A DNA stretch of 64,000 bases from Planctomycetota bacterium (GTDB taxonomy: Bacteria > Planctomycetota > UBA1135 > UBA2386), in assembly GCA_016794035.1 (NCBI GenBank), contig JAEUHS010000068.1, forward strand, positions 62,001 to 126,000, given 5' to 3'. Positions 36,632-44,694 of this stretch are shown in pieces. Position numbers and translations under genes: made by a program. Under the pieces are notes generated by a model. The model ran no database searches, had not been told where the DNA came from, and saw only the letters and a list, made by a program, of their open reading frames with translations. The first letter of the stretch is position 1. Each line of letters opens with the position of its first letter.

Positions 36632-37102
36632 CTAGGCGTCGTCGTCGCCGAGCGCGCGCTGCAGGACCGCGATCGCCTGGCGGATGCCGGCGCGCAGCCG
36701 TTCGGTCTCGGCGCCGGCGGCCGACTGCATGCGGCGCACGGCTGCGACCACCTGGTCTTCGATCGAACCCGTGGCGTCGTCGGCGGCGCGGCCCCGGCGA
36801 GGGCGCGCCGGGGCGATCGTGGCGGCGGCGTCGGGCGCCGGCTGGGCGGCGGCGGCCGCCTCGGCGGGCGCCTTGGTGATGCCGAGCAGCAGCCGCGCCG
36901 AATGCAGGGAACGGCCGGCGACCGGGATGCCGTGCAGGCGCGCTTCGTCCCGGAAGTCGCGCAGGGTCAGGTCCGGGTCCTGCTGCAGCTTGTGGATGCA
37001 GAACAGCACGCTGTCGCGCTGCCCCGGATAGCGGCGGCGCCAGCCGTCGAGGATGGCGTCCCAGGTGTCGTTGGCGGGTGGGTTCGGTTCGAGGTCGGTC
37101 AC
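36632..37102 (-). CDS. Hypothetical protein with an N-terminal helical domain
   Basis: A 156-residue soluble protein. Residues ~12-65 are helical (DTWDAILDGWRRRYPG, DLTLRDFRDEARL) and could be a small nucleic-acid or protein-binding domain. An Ala/Pro/Arg-rich linker leads to a short C-terminal helix (~115-156). I do not recognise the family. The start chosen is GTG at 37102 because the frame upstream is proline-rich low-complexity. It converges with the radical SAM gene, 7 nt apart, and is divergent from the UGA-interrupted gene. Confidence 0.7.
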   Translation of the reverse strand: MTDLEPNPPANDTWDAILDGWRRRYPGQRDSVLFCIHKLQQDPDLTLRDFRDEARLHGIPVAGRSLHSARLLLGITKAPAEAAAAAQPAPDAAATIAPARPRRGRAADDATGSIEDQVVAAVRRMQSAAGAETERLRAGIRQAIAVLQRALGDDDA

Positions 37103-37210
37103 GGCTGTGGGGGGGGCTCGGGCCTTGGTCGGGGTGCGGGAAGCGGGGGAAGGAGCGTGCGGCCGGCCGGGCTCGCCGTCAACGCCACCCTGGAATCGCG
37201 CCCCCCTCCG

Positions 37211-37238
37211 TTGCGGGCGCCGTGGCGGCCGATAGACT
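37211..37238 (+). promoter_or_regulatory. Promoter for the UGA-interrupted secreted protein gene
   Basis: TTGCGG at 37211-37216 and TAGACT at 37233-37238, 16 bp apart. The downstream GGAG (37293-37296) lies 5 nt before the ATG at 37302, so transcription and translation signals both point to that start. Confidence 0.6.
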
Positions 37239-37301
37239 CTGGATCCCCAGGGTGCGCTCTCCGCGCCGGCCCCATTCCCCCGAACCGAGACCGGAGTTTC
37301 C

Positions 37302-38306
37302 ATGCTCGACAAGCTGCTCGTCCCTGCTCTCTGTGCCCTGCTGGGCACGGTGCTGGCCCGCCCGGCCGCACCGCAATGATGAGGCGGATCCTCGGCTCCC
37401 AGTTGGGCGCCATCTGACACGGGTTCTCCCAGTTCTCCCGGCGGTGCCGGTGCCGGCAACGGCGGCGCCCCCGGTCCTTCGACGGGTGGCGGTGGCGCAC
37501 CGAGCATGCCGGGCGCATCCGGCGGTCGCGGGGGTGGCATCGCGTTGGACTTCCGGCGCGGCAAGACCGCCAAGAAGCTGCTCGAGATCGAGTGGGCCTA
37601 TCCGGTCTACAAGCCCGAGGCGCGGGCGGTCCGCGGTGACGAGACCACGGTCGCGACCGAGATCGAACGGGCGCTGCCGCTCGAGCAGGCCTACGCGCTG
37701 GTGGCCGACGGCGACCGCCGTCCGCTGCTGGTGCTGCGCGAGTGCGAGCTCTGCAAGGGCACCGACCACGCGCTGCTGAGCCGTTCGCTCGACAACGAGC
37801 AGACGGTCCTGCTGACGCACTGGTTCCGCTGCGTGAAGCTGCCGACGAACGTGCTGAACGACGTGCACCCGTTCCACAACCTGTTCCTGCGGGAGAAGGA
37901 AGGGGCGCGCATCCCGCATCTGTTCTTCGCCGATCCCGACGGGCAGAACCGCAAGGAGCTGCCGGGCGATCAGCCGCAGAGCGTGCTGTGGGACACGATG
38001 TTCGACTACCTCGATCGCTGCTACGCGGACGACGCCAAGGCCGCCGTCAAGGAGCTGCGCCAGGTGCTCGGCCAGTACGACAAGCTCGACGCCCAGGAGC
38101 AGGAGGTCAAGGCCCGCATCGATCGCGAGATCGAGAAGAACGGCCCGAAGTCGGCGAAGCTGAAGAAGCTGGACCGCGACCTCGAGAAGCTCGCCAAGGA
38201 CCGCGAGAAGCTGGGCAAGCGCGAGCGTGAGCTGCGCGACCTGGCCCTGCAGGCGATGACGGCTCCGGCCGAAGTGCCCGCGGACGGCGCGGGCGCGACC
38301 AGGTGA
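37302..38306 (+). CDS. Secreted CxxC (thioredoxin-like?) protein interrupted by two in-frame UGA codons
   Basis: The frame starts at ATG 37302 with a promoter, a GGAG site and a signal peptide of ~24 residues (MLDKLLVPALCAL...RPAAPQ). Two consecutive UGA codons follow at 37377-37382. The same frame then runs on without another stop for ~300 codons: a Gly/Ser/Pro linker, a domain with LLVLRECELCKG (CxxC), which may be thioredoxin-like, and a C-terminal coiled coil (~200-255). A conventional gene call would start at the ATG at 37506, which has no Shine-Dalgarno and no signal peptide. Explanations are a nonsense-damaged gene, recoding, or an assembly error. The next gene overlaps its end by 4 nt. 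Confidence 0.75.
37377..37382 (+). other. Tandem in-frame TGA TGA
   Basis: Two adjacent stop codons separate the signal peptide from the mature domain in one otherwise open frame. TGA is an ordinary stop elsewhere in the window (for example at the ATGA junctions), so it is not globally reassigned. Confidence 0.9.
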
Positions 38307-39655
38307 GCGGCGTCGGCCCCGTGCCGCGCGGTCCCTCGGGTCGCGCGGCCGCCGGCCGCCGTTCGCTGGTGGCGCGATGGCGCCCGGCCCCGGGCGGCGC
38401 TGGATTCGGCGTTCGCCCTCGCGCCGCCTTGCACCGCCTCGTCCTGTGGGGCGCGGGTGCCCTGCTGTTGCTGGCGGCGCCGCGCGCACTGGCGCCGCAG
38501 GATCCGCCCGGCAAGGACGACGAGGAGATCCAGCAGGCCGGTCCGGTCGATCCGTACACCGGCGGTGACGCCGACCTGATGGCCGCGGCCGGCATCACGG
38601 CCTACGGCGCCATGCCCTGGGCCGACTTCCTGACCACGGCCGACGTCGAGAAGGTGCTCGGCGAGCGCCGCATCCTGTGGATCGAGACCGCGCACTTCCG
38701 GATCGGGTCGACCTTCAAGTCGGTGTCGTGGCCGCAGACGCCGACCAAGAAGAAGGCGCTGCAGCAGGACATCAAGCAGCTGCGCAAGAAGCTGCGCAAG
38801 GTCCCCGAGCGGCCGAAGAAGATCGACCCCTGGCTGCGCCTGCACCTCTACGCGCAGCGCGCGGAAGACTGCTACGCCGACATCCAGAAGCTGCTGGGCG
38901 TCACCGATGCCGACTTCCCGGCGCGTGGCACGGGTCCGCGCGAGGGCGCGTTCCTCGGCCAGCCGGACAAGTTCCTGCTGCTGCTGTTCCAGAAGAAGTC
39001 GGACATGGCGCGCTACATGGATCGCTTCTGCGGCATCCAGGCCGACAGTTCGATGCGCTACTGCCACCAGAAGACCCACCAGATGGTCGCGTGCATCTCG
39101 GCCGAGGGGCTCGAGGGCTTCGACGACACGGCGCTGCACGGCCACGTCACCTACGCGCTGATCCACAACCTGATGGCCGGCTACAACGGCTTCCACTACC
39201 AGCTGCCGCTGTGGTTCGCCGAGGGCCTCGCGCACTGGTATTCGCGCCAGATCCCGAGCGACAACGTCAACGTGCAGATCCGCGACGACGAGGCGGTCGC
39301 CGAGGACAAGCAGAACGACTGGCCCGTCAAGGTGCGGCGGCGTGCGCAGCACGTCGGCGCCTTCTTCCCGTTCGAGACGATGGCCGCCTGGTCCGACCGC
39401 GATCAGATGGGCTACCACGCGCACTCGCAGGCGTGGTCGCGCGTCGACTTCCTGATGCACCGGGACGCCGAGAAGGTCGGTCTGATGCTGCGCCAGCTGA
39501 AGGCCCTGCCGGCCGTCGGTGACGGTGGTGTGGCGCAGTCGGCGCAGGCGCGCACGCTGGCCGTGAAGCTGGTCGCCGAGCTGTTCGAACTCGACCCGGC
39601 GGCGTTCGACGAGGCCTGGCGCGAGTGGGTGCTGAAGACCTACCCGAAGTCGTAG
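38303..39655 (+). CDS. Secreted protein with a peptidase-MA-like (gluzincin-type) domain, HExxH degenerate
   Basis: A 450-residue protein with a long Arg-rich N-terminus and a hydrophobic signal-type segment (~45-62) followed by APQD. The core has a gluzincin-like layout: a helix containing HVTYALIHNLMAG where HExxH would be expected, then LPLWFAEGLAHWYS, the typical later WxxEGLA motif of DUF1570/peptidase-MA-like proteins. The first motif lacks the Glu and second His spacing, so it is probably not a working protease. Start GTG 38303 overlaps the preceding stop; a GTG at 38369 is also possible. Likely works with the UGA-interrupted protein. Confidence 0.82.
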   Translation: MSGVGPVPRGPSGRAAAGRRSLVARWRPAPGGAGFGVRPRAALHRLVLWGAGALLLLAAPRALAPQDPPGKDDEEIQQAGPVDPYTGGDADLMAAAGITAYGAMPWADFLTTADVEKVLGERRILWIETAHFRIGSTFKSVSWPQTPTKKKALQQDIKQLRKKLRKVPERPKKIDPWLRLHLYAQRAEDCYADIQKLLGVTDADFPARGTGPREGAFLGQPDKFLLLLFQKKSDMARYMDRFCGIQADSSMRYCHQKTHQMVACISAEGLEGFDDTALHGHVTYALIHNLMAGYNGFHYQLPLWFAEGLAHWYSRQIPSDNVNVQIRDDEAVAEDKQNDWPVKVRRRAQHVGAFFPFETMAAWSDRDQMGYHAHSQAWSRVDFLMHRDAEKVGLMLRQLKALPAVGDGGVAQSAQARTLAVKLVAELFELDPAAFDEAWREWVLKTYPKS

Positions 39656-39768
39656 GCTCGCCGCGCCACGGTTTCGCAGCGACGTAGGGGTGGCCGAGCC
39701 GCGGCCGTCGTGCGCGGATCACGAACCCGAGGCGCCGGCCGTTGCGCCCGAGCCGATCGCACTGCACC

Positions 39769-41079
39769 ATGTCGCCCCGCATGGACCGTCCACCCGAGCC
39801 CGAGGCCGCAGACTCGCCCGGGAGCGGTGTCGGAGAGCAGGTCCTGGCGCCGCGCTGCCGGCCGGCGGTGCCTGCCGCGCGCGGCGGTGCGGCCGCGGCC
39901 GCGCCGGCGCCGGTCTACGGCATCGAGATCGTGGACAGCACGGCGGCGATCGACCGCTTCGAGGACTTCCACCGCGAACACCACGCGCACCCCGAGTCGC
40001 ACTTCGACCTGGTGCGGGCGGCGATGCAGAACGGTCGCACGGCGCTGCCGTTCTTCGTCATGGTGTCCCGCGACGGCGCGCCGTGTCTGCTGCTGGTCGC
40101 GCAGGTGGCGCGCGGCCGACTGCCGTGGCGGCTGGGTTACCGCACGATCCACTCCTCGCGCGCCTGCACGATCGAGGTGCTGCAGGGCGGCTGGCTCGGC
40201 GACTGCTCGCCGCCGTGCCTCGAGTTCCTCTGCGACCAGCTGTACGAGGTCCTGCGGCGCGGCGGCGCCGACGCGATCCATCTGCGGCACGTGCCCGCCG
40301 GGTCGGACGTGCACCGCATCTTCGCGCGCCGGCCGCCGTGGCCCTGGCGCGACCGCGTGCCGGCGAAGAGCCGCAACTGGAAGCTGAGCCTGCCCGCGTC
40401 CTACGCCGCGTGGTTGCAGGCCCAGCCCAAGCGCGAACGCGAGGACAACAAGCGCTACGACAAGCGCATCCGAAAGGAGTTCGGGGCCCGGGTCCGGGTC
40501 GAACTGATCGACGCCGGCAGCGACGTCGACCGCGCCGCGGCGCTGCTCGAGGGCATCGCCCGCAAGACCTACCAGCGCGGCATCGGCGCCGGCTTCCGCG
40601 ACTCGGCCGATGCGCGTTCGCGCTGGCGCGCCGCGGCGCTGCAGGATGCGCTCGACGTGCGCGTGCTGTGGTTGGACGACCAGCCGGTGGCGTTCACGGT
40701 CGGCTTCCTGTTCGACGGCACGCTCTGGCTCGAGCACCTGGGCTACGACCCGGCCCTGCGTCGCTTCCGGCCCGGCATGTTCCTGCTGCACCGCACGATC
40801 GAGGAGCTCGCCTCGCGCGGCAACGTGCACACGATCGACTTCGGCATCGGCGACGCCGACTACAAGCGCCGCGTCTGCGACCGCAGCCGCGAGGACGTGT
40901 CGATCTACCTGTTCGCGCCGACGCTGCGCGGTCTGTGGCTGAGCAGCATGCGCAGCGCCGCGAACCTGATCGGCCGCGCCGGTGTCGCATGCCTGCATCG
41001 CCTCGGCCTGCTGCCGTGGTTCAAGAGCCGCTGGCGCCGCGCGCTGCAGCCGCGGGAATTGGGCCCCGACGGCGTATGA
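39769..41079 (+). CDS. GNAT acetyltransferase-like protein (BcsL/FemAB type)
   Basis: A 436-residue protein with two GNAT-like halves, the architecture of the Acetyltransf_6 (CelD/BcsL/FemAB-like) group. The second half (~270-380) is clearest: AGFRDSADARSRWRAAAL, LWLDDQPVAFTVGFLFDGTLWLEHLGYD, then LHRTIEELASRG and DFGIGDADYKRRVC. Such proteins act on cell-surface glycans or peptides. No signal peptide is visible. The start is uncertain between ATG 39769 and ATG 39781; the first residues are Pro/Glu-rich and poorly conserved. The product ends 68 bp before the binding-protein gene. Confidence 0.82.
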   Translation: MSPRMDRPPEPEAADSPGSGVGEQVLAPRCRPAVPAARGGAAAAAPAPVYGIEIVDSTAAIDRFEDFHREHHAHPESHFDLVRAAMQNGRTALPFFVMVSRDGAPCLLLVAQVARGRLPWRLGYRTIHSSRACTIEVLQGGWLGDCSPPCLEFLCDQLYEVLRRGGADAIHLRHVPAGSDVHRIFARRPPWPWRDRVPAKSRNWKLSLPASYAAWLQAQPKREREDNKRYDKRIRKEFGARVRVELIDAGSDVDRAAALLEGIARKTYQRGIGAGFRDSADARSRWRAAALQDALDVRVLWLDDQPVAFTVGFLFDGTLWLEHLGYDPALRRFRPGMFLLHRTIEELASRGNVHTIDFGIGDADYKRRVCDRSREDVSIYLFAPTLRGLWLSSMRSAANLIGRAGVACLHRLGLLPWFKSRWRRALQPRELGPDGV

Positions 41080-41146
41080 TCGGTCGCGAGATCGACTAGG
41101 ATGCGCCATCGGCGCCTCGCGGGTGGCAGCGGCGGCGTCCCATGCC

Positions 41147-42892
41147 ATGCGCTCTTCCCTGCTCATCGTGCTGCTGCTGGCGGCGGTCGGTGTCGGCCTC
41201 GGGCTGCGATCCTGGCTGCAGGCCGCGGATGGCGATCCGGCCGCGGCGCGGCTGCCTGGCCACGGCGACCGCGGCGCCGCCGCGGTCGAGCGGCAGCCTG
41301 CCGTCGCGGCATCGCGCGTGCCGCAGGGCCACGTCTACACCGGCGTGGCGGAACAGCCCGAGGACGTCAATCCGTTCACGGCCCACAGTCTGATCGCGCA
41401 GCGCGTGCTGTCACAGACGCACGATGCGCTGCTCGACAGCGATCCGATCACCGGCGAACTGCGGCCGGCCCTGGCCGAGTCCTGGCAACCGGCGGCCGAC
41501 GGCGCGTCGTGCACGTTCCTGCTGCGGCAGGGCGTGCAGTTCGCCGACGGCGCGCCGCTGACGATGGACGACGTGCTGTTCAGCTGGCAGGTGGCACGGG
41601 CGGCGGCGATGCCGCTGGGCTTCGTCGGCGCCGCGTTCGATCGCATCGCCGGCGTCGACGTGCTCGACGAGCGGCGACTGCGCGTGCACTTCGCCGACGT
41701 CGACTACGCGGCGGTGCAGGCGGTCGGTGAGAACTGGATCGTCGTCGAGCGCCGGTGGTTCCTCGACCGGGTCGCCGAACTCGCGCGGCTGGCGGGCGCC
41801 GCCGTGCCCGAGGTGGGCACCGCGGAGTTCGCACTGCTGCTCGGTCAGATCGACAAGGAGTGCGGCCCGGGCACCGGGCCCTACGTGCTGCAGAACCGAC
41901 CGAACGGACCCAGCACCTGGTCGCCGGGCCAGGAGCTGACCCTCGAACGCAACGAACACTGCTGGCGTCGCGTCGCCATGCCCGGCTGCTGGAACTTCGC
42001 CGGCATCCGCTACCTGTTCCGCAGCTCGCCCGCGGCGCTCGATGCGCTGCTGCGCGGCGACCTCGACTGGTACAGCTCGCCGGGCATCGACGACGTCCTG
42101 ACCACGCGCCCGGAGCTGGCGACCGCCTATCGCCGCGTCGAGTACGACTACCGTCAGCTCGGCGTGTTCGAGATCGCGTGGAACTGCACGCGGCCGCCGC
42201 TGGACGACGCCCGGGTGCGCCGCGCGCTGGGCCTGCTGCTGGACCCGCAGCGCGTGCTCGAGGTCTTCGGGGGCCACGGTGTGCCGGCGCGTGCGTTCGC
42301 CAAGCCCGGGAGCCCCGAGTACCCGCGCGACGTCGAGGCGCTGCCGCACGATCTGGCGCGGGCGCGCAGCGAACTGCGCGCGGCCGGGTTCGGCACCGAA
42401 CACGGCCGACCGCTGCGCATCGTGCTGCTGGCGCCCGAGGGGCCCGATCCGATCCGGCGCACGCTGGACCTGTTCGCCGACGCCGCGCGCCAGGCCGGCA
42501 TCGACCTCGACGTGCGCGTGCGCGAGTGGAGTGCGTTCGTCGCCGAGAAGAAGCAGGACCAGTGGGACGGCCTGTTCGTGATGCAGGGGTTCCGGCCGTG
42601 GGGCGATCCGTACGACTTCGTGCACGGCGACGGCGCCGACAACGCCGGCCACTGGCGGCATCCCGACGCGGATCGGCTGGCGGCGGCCGCGCGCCGCGAA
42701 CTCGACCCCGGGCGCCGCACCGCGCTGCTGCGCGAACTGCACGCCCTCGTCTACCGCGAGCAGCCGGTGCTGTTCCTGCTGCACCCGCGCGTCACGCTGC
42801 TGCTGAACCGGCACGTCGAGGGCGCCGAACCGGGTCCGCTCGGCCTGTCGCTCGAGCGTGCGTTCGTCGCCCCCGCGCGGCAGCGCCGCTGA
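41147..42892 (+). CDS. ABC transporter substrate-binding protein (family 5, peptide/nickel type)
   Basis: A 581-residue exported protein with an N-terminal hydrophobic segment (~4-20). The SBP_bac_5 pattern is clear: QPEDVNPFTAHSL, LAESWQPAADGASCTFLLRQGVQFADG, AFDRIAGVDV and the C-terminal RREQPVLFLLHPR-type stretch. Family members bind oligopeptides or nickel. No permease or ATPase gene adjoins it, so the uptake system is either elsewhere or this protein acts as an orphan receptor. The ATG at 41147 starts the MRSSLLIVL signal; a weak TATGAT box is at 41075-41080. Confidence 0.9.
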   Translation: MRSSLLIVLLLAAVGVGLGLRSWLQAADGDPAAARLPGHGDRGAAAVERQPAVAASRVPQGHVYTGVAEQPEDVNPFTAHSLIAQRVLSQTHDALLDSDPITGELRPALAESWQPAADGASCTFLLRQGVQFADGAPLTMDDVLFSWQVARAAAMPLGFVGAAFDRIAGVDVLDERRLRVHFADVDYAAVQAVGENWIVVERRWFLDRVAELARLAGAAVPEVGTAEFALLLGQIDKECGPGTGPYVLQNRPNGPSTWSPGQELTLERNEHCWRRVAMPGCWNFAGIRYLFRSSPAALDALLRGDLDWYSSPGIDDVLTTRPELATAYRRVEYDYRQLGVFEIAWNCTRPPLDDARVRRALGLLLDPQRVLEVFGGHGVPARAFAKPGSPEYPRDVEALPHDLARARSELRAAGFGTEHGRPLRIVLLAPEGPDPIRRTLDLFADAARQAGIDLDVRVREWSAFVAEKKQDQWDGLFVMQGFRPWGDPYDFVHGDGADNAGHWRHPDADRLAAAARRELDPGRRTALLRELHALVYREQPVLFLLHPRVTLLLNRHVEGAEPGPLGLSLERAFVAPARQRR

Positions 42893-42974
42893 TCCTCGCG
42901 CGGATTCCAGCCGCCGGTGGCAGCGCGGGGCCGACGCGTGACGGGGAGGCGCTGTGTCCGCGTCGGTCCGCGGC

Positions 42975-42980
42975 TACCAT
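42975..42980 (+). promoter_or_regulatory. TANNNT -10 element for the radical SAM/SPASM gene
   Basis: TACCAT lies 12 nt before the ATG at 42993. No Shine-Dalgarno sequence. Confidence 0.4.
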
Positions 42981-42992
42981 GGCCCGCTGCCC

Positions 42993-44186
42993 ATGCCCCT
43001 CGCACCCGCCGATCCACGCGTCCTCGAGGCCTGGCCGGCCGAGTTCGCGTCGCTGCCGTTCGGCAGCCCGGAGTTCAAGGCCGCCAACGCCCGCCTCGCC
43101 CAGGAGGACCAGGATCGTTGCGCGCCGCTCGCGCGCGGCATGCCGACCTGGATCAACCTGACCAGCACCACGGTCTGCAACCTGAAGTGCTTCATGTGCA
43201 ATCAGTTCCTCGACCCGAACTCGCCGCGCGAGATGATGGACGAGCACGTCTACCAGCGGGTCGTGCGCGAGCTGTACCCGTATGCCCGCACGATGCAGCT
43301 GTCGGCGTTCGGCGAACCGCTGATGACGCCGAAGATGGACCAGAAGCTGGCCGATCTCGAGCAGTACGGCGTCAAGCTCGAGATGGTGTCGAACGGCACG
43401 CTGATGATGAAGGAGTCGAAGTTCCGCGAGCAGATGCTGCGGTGCCTCGAGCTGGTGACCTTCTCGATGGATGGTGCCACGCGCGCCACCTACAACTCGG
43501 TGCGCACCGGCGCGGAGTTCGACGAGGTCGTGCACAACATCTCGCGCTTCGCGGAACGGCGGCTCGAGATGCCGCCGGAGCAGCGGCCGAAGATGAACTT
43601 CAACTTCATCCTGATGCGGCGCACGGTCGCGGAGGCGCCGAAGTTCGTCGAGATGGTGCACCGATGGGGCGGCGACCACATCGTGTTCAACCACCTGGTG
43701 ACGTTCCATCCGAGCCTCGTCGGCGAGTCGCTGAACTACTGCCGCGCCTACGCCAACGAGTGGCAGGATCGCACGCGCGAGGTCGCCGCGGCGCTCGGCG
43801 TGTCGATCGCGATCCCGCCGAACTTCCGCGACGTCTCGGTGCCGGCGGCGGCCGCGGCGCCGGTCGCGGCGGTGGCTGGCGAGGCGCCGGTGCCGGCGCC
43901 GACGAAACCGCCGCCGCGCCCCTGTGGGCCGCCGCCGATCAAGTGCTGGTTCCTGTGGCAGCGCGTCTACGTGGCGCCGTTCGGCGAGATCGTGCCCTGC
44001 TGCCTCGCCGGCATGCCGAACTTCGGCAGCCTGCAGCAGACGTCGTTCTTCGACATCTGGAACGGCAAGACCTACCGCGACTACCGCCAGCACGTGTTCA
44101 CCGACAAGCCGCTCGGCAAGTGCAAGACCTGCTACCTGATCTACCCGAACGCCGAGTTGGCGGGGGCGGAAGGGTTCGAGTACTGA
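42993..44186 (+). CDS. Radical SAM/SPASM domain protein
   Basis: A 397-residue radical SAM enzyme. The core cluster is C62/C66/C69 (TTVCNLKCFMCN). The C-terminal SPASM region binds extra iron-sulfur clusters: PIKCWFLWQRV, IVPCCLAG and KCKTCYLI. An Ala/Pro-rich insertion at ~285-310 separates the core from SPASM. SPASM proteins modify peptides or tailor cofactors; no precursor-peptide gene is apparent next to it. Start ATG 42993 (preceded by a TANNNT box) is preferred to GTG 42954, which adds 13 unconserved residues. Confidence 0.9.
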   Translation: MPLAPADPRVLEAWPAEFASLPFGSPEFKAANARLAQEDQDRCAPLARGMPTWINLTSTTVCNLKCFMCNQFLDPNSPREMMDEHVYQRVVRELYPYARTMQLSAFGEPLMTPKMDQKLADLEQYGVKLEMVSNGTLMMKESKFREQMLRCLELVTFSMDGATRATYNSVRTGAEFDEVVHNISRFAERRLEMPPEQRPKMNFNFILMRRTVAEAPKFVEMVHRWGGDHIVFNHLVTFHPSLVGESLNYCRAYANEWQDRTREVAAALGVSIAIPPNFRDVSVPAAAAAPVAAVAGEAPVPAPTKPPPRPCGPPPIKCWFLWQRVYVAPFGEIVPCCLAGMPNFGSLQQTSFFDIWNGKTYRDYRQHVFTDKPLGKCKTCYLIYPNAELAGAEGFEY

Positions 44187-44270
44187 GGCTCGCGATGCGC
44201 GCCGGCGGCGCGGCGGCGCGGTGCGCGCCGCGGCGGCGGCGGCAAGCTGGCGGGACGCGATGTGGAGAGA

Positions 44271-44346
44271 TGGTGGAGAGTAGGGGAGTCGAACCCCTGA
44301 CCTCGACAATGCCATTGTCGCGCTCTACCAACTGAGCTAACTCCCC
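44271..44346 (-). tRNA. tRNA-Ala (anticodon GGC)
   Basis: A 76-nt cloverleaf with encoded CCA. The acceptor arms GGGGAGT and ACTCTCC pair with a G3-U70 wobble, the alanine identity element. D-stem GCTC/GAGC, anticodon stem CGACA/TGTCG with anticodon GGC, and T-arm AGGGG TTCGACT CCCCT are all intact. It would read GCC and GCU alanine codons. It is the only RNA gene recognised in the window. Confidence 0.97.
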
Positions 44347-44474
44347 CCGCACCAACAGTTCCAACCGTCACATCCGCGGTCACGCAGCTTGCCAAGCCTC
44401 CGCGGCCACTGCGGCTCAGCAGCGCGCGAGGCGCGCCGCACCGCCAGCCGGCGAACGAAGGGACGGAGAAGCTA

Positions 44475-44514
44475 GCGGGCGGCCTGCCAAGTGCAAGCAC
44501 TTTGGGTCGCCCGC
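44475..44514. other. Strong two-tier intergenic hairpin
   Basis: An outer stem GCGGGCG / CGCCCGC encloses an inner CCAAGTGC / GCAC-T-TTGG stem with a 2-nt AA loop and one bulge. It lies between tRNA-Ala and the next gene's promoter. It could be a terminator, an sRNA or a processing site. Confidence 0.5.
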
Positions 44515-44539
44515 GGCGCGCGCGCCCCGAACTGCTCTC

Positions 44540-44567
44540 TTGCTCCACCGGGCGCAGTCGTTAGGCT
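44540..44567 (+). promoter_or_regulatory. Promoter candidate for the coiled-coil protein operon
   Basis: TTGCTC at 44540-44545 and TAGGCT at 44562-44567, 16 bp apart. Predicted initiation near 44574 gives a ~120-nt leader before the ATG at 44695, long by the standards of this window. Confidence 0.45.
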
Positions 44568-44590
44568 CGAACCGAACACGTCGAACGGTC

Positions 44591-44686
44591 ATGACCAGTT
44601 CCTCCCAGCCGGTGCGGTTCCGGCGCGACTGGTCGCAGTCGGCGGCGAATCAGGAGGCGCGCTCGCATTCGCGTGCGGGGCGCTGA
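44591..44686 (+). other. 31-codon leader ORF upstream of the coiled-coil protein gene
   Basis: ATG at 44591 to TGA at 44684-44686, Ser/Arg-rich, ending 8 nt before the ATG at 44695 and lying between the promoter and the main gene. No family and no Shine-Dalgarno; it may be translated for regulation or be a chance ORF. Confidence 0.25.
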
Positions 44687-44694
44687 GAGGCACC

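Larger units (their letters stand above)
44187..44694. other. 508-bp intergenic region around tRNA-Ala
   Basis: Contains tRNA-Ala on the minus strand (44271-44346), a 40-nt two-tier hairpin (44475-44514), a promoter (44540-44567) and a 31-codon leader ORF (44591-44686). Nothing else is supported. Confidence 0.6.

Noticed and set aside
37383-37420. SECIS-like hairpin after the UGA pair
   Set aside because: Only a 4-bp GAGG/CCTC stem and a long-range GGCG/CGCC pairing are possible by eye, too weak to support selenocysteine insertion.
44187-44270. GC-rich palindromic stretch after the radical SAM gene
   Set aside because: Several alternative weak pairings exist and none stands out over the local GC background.
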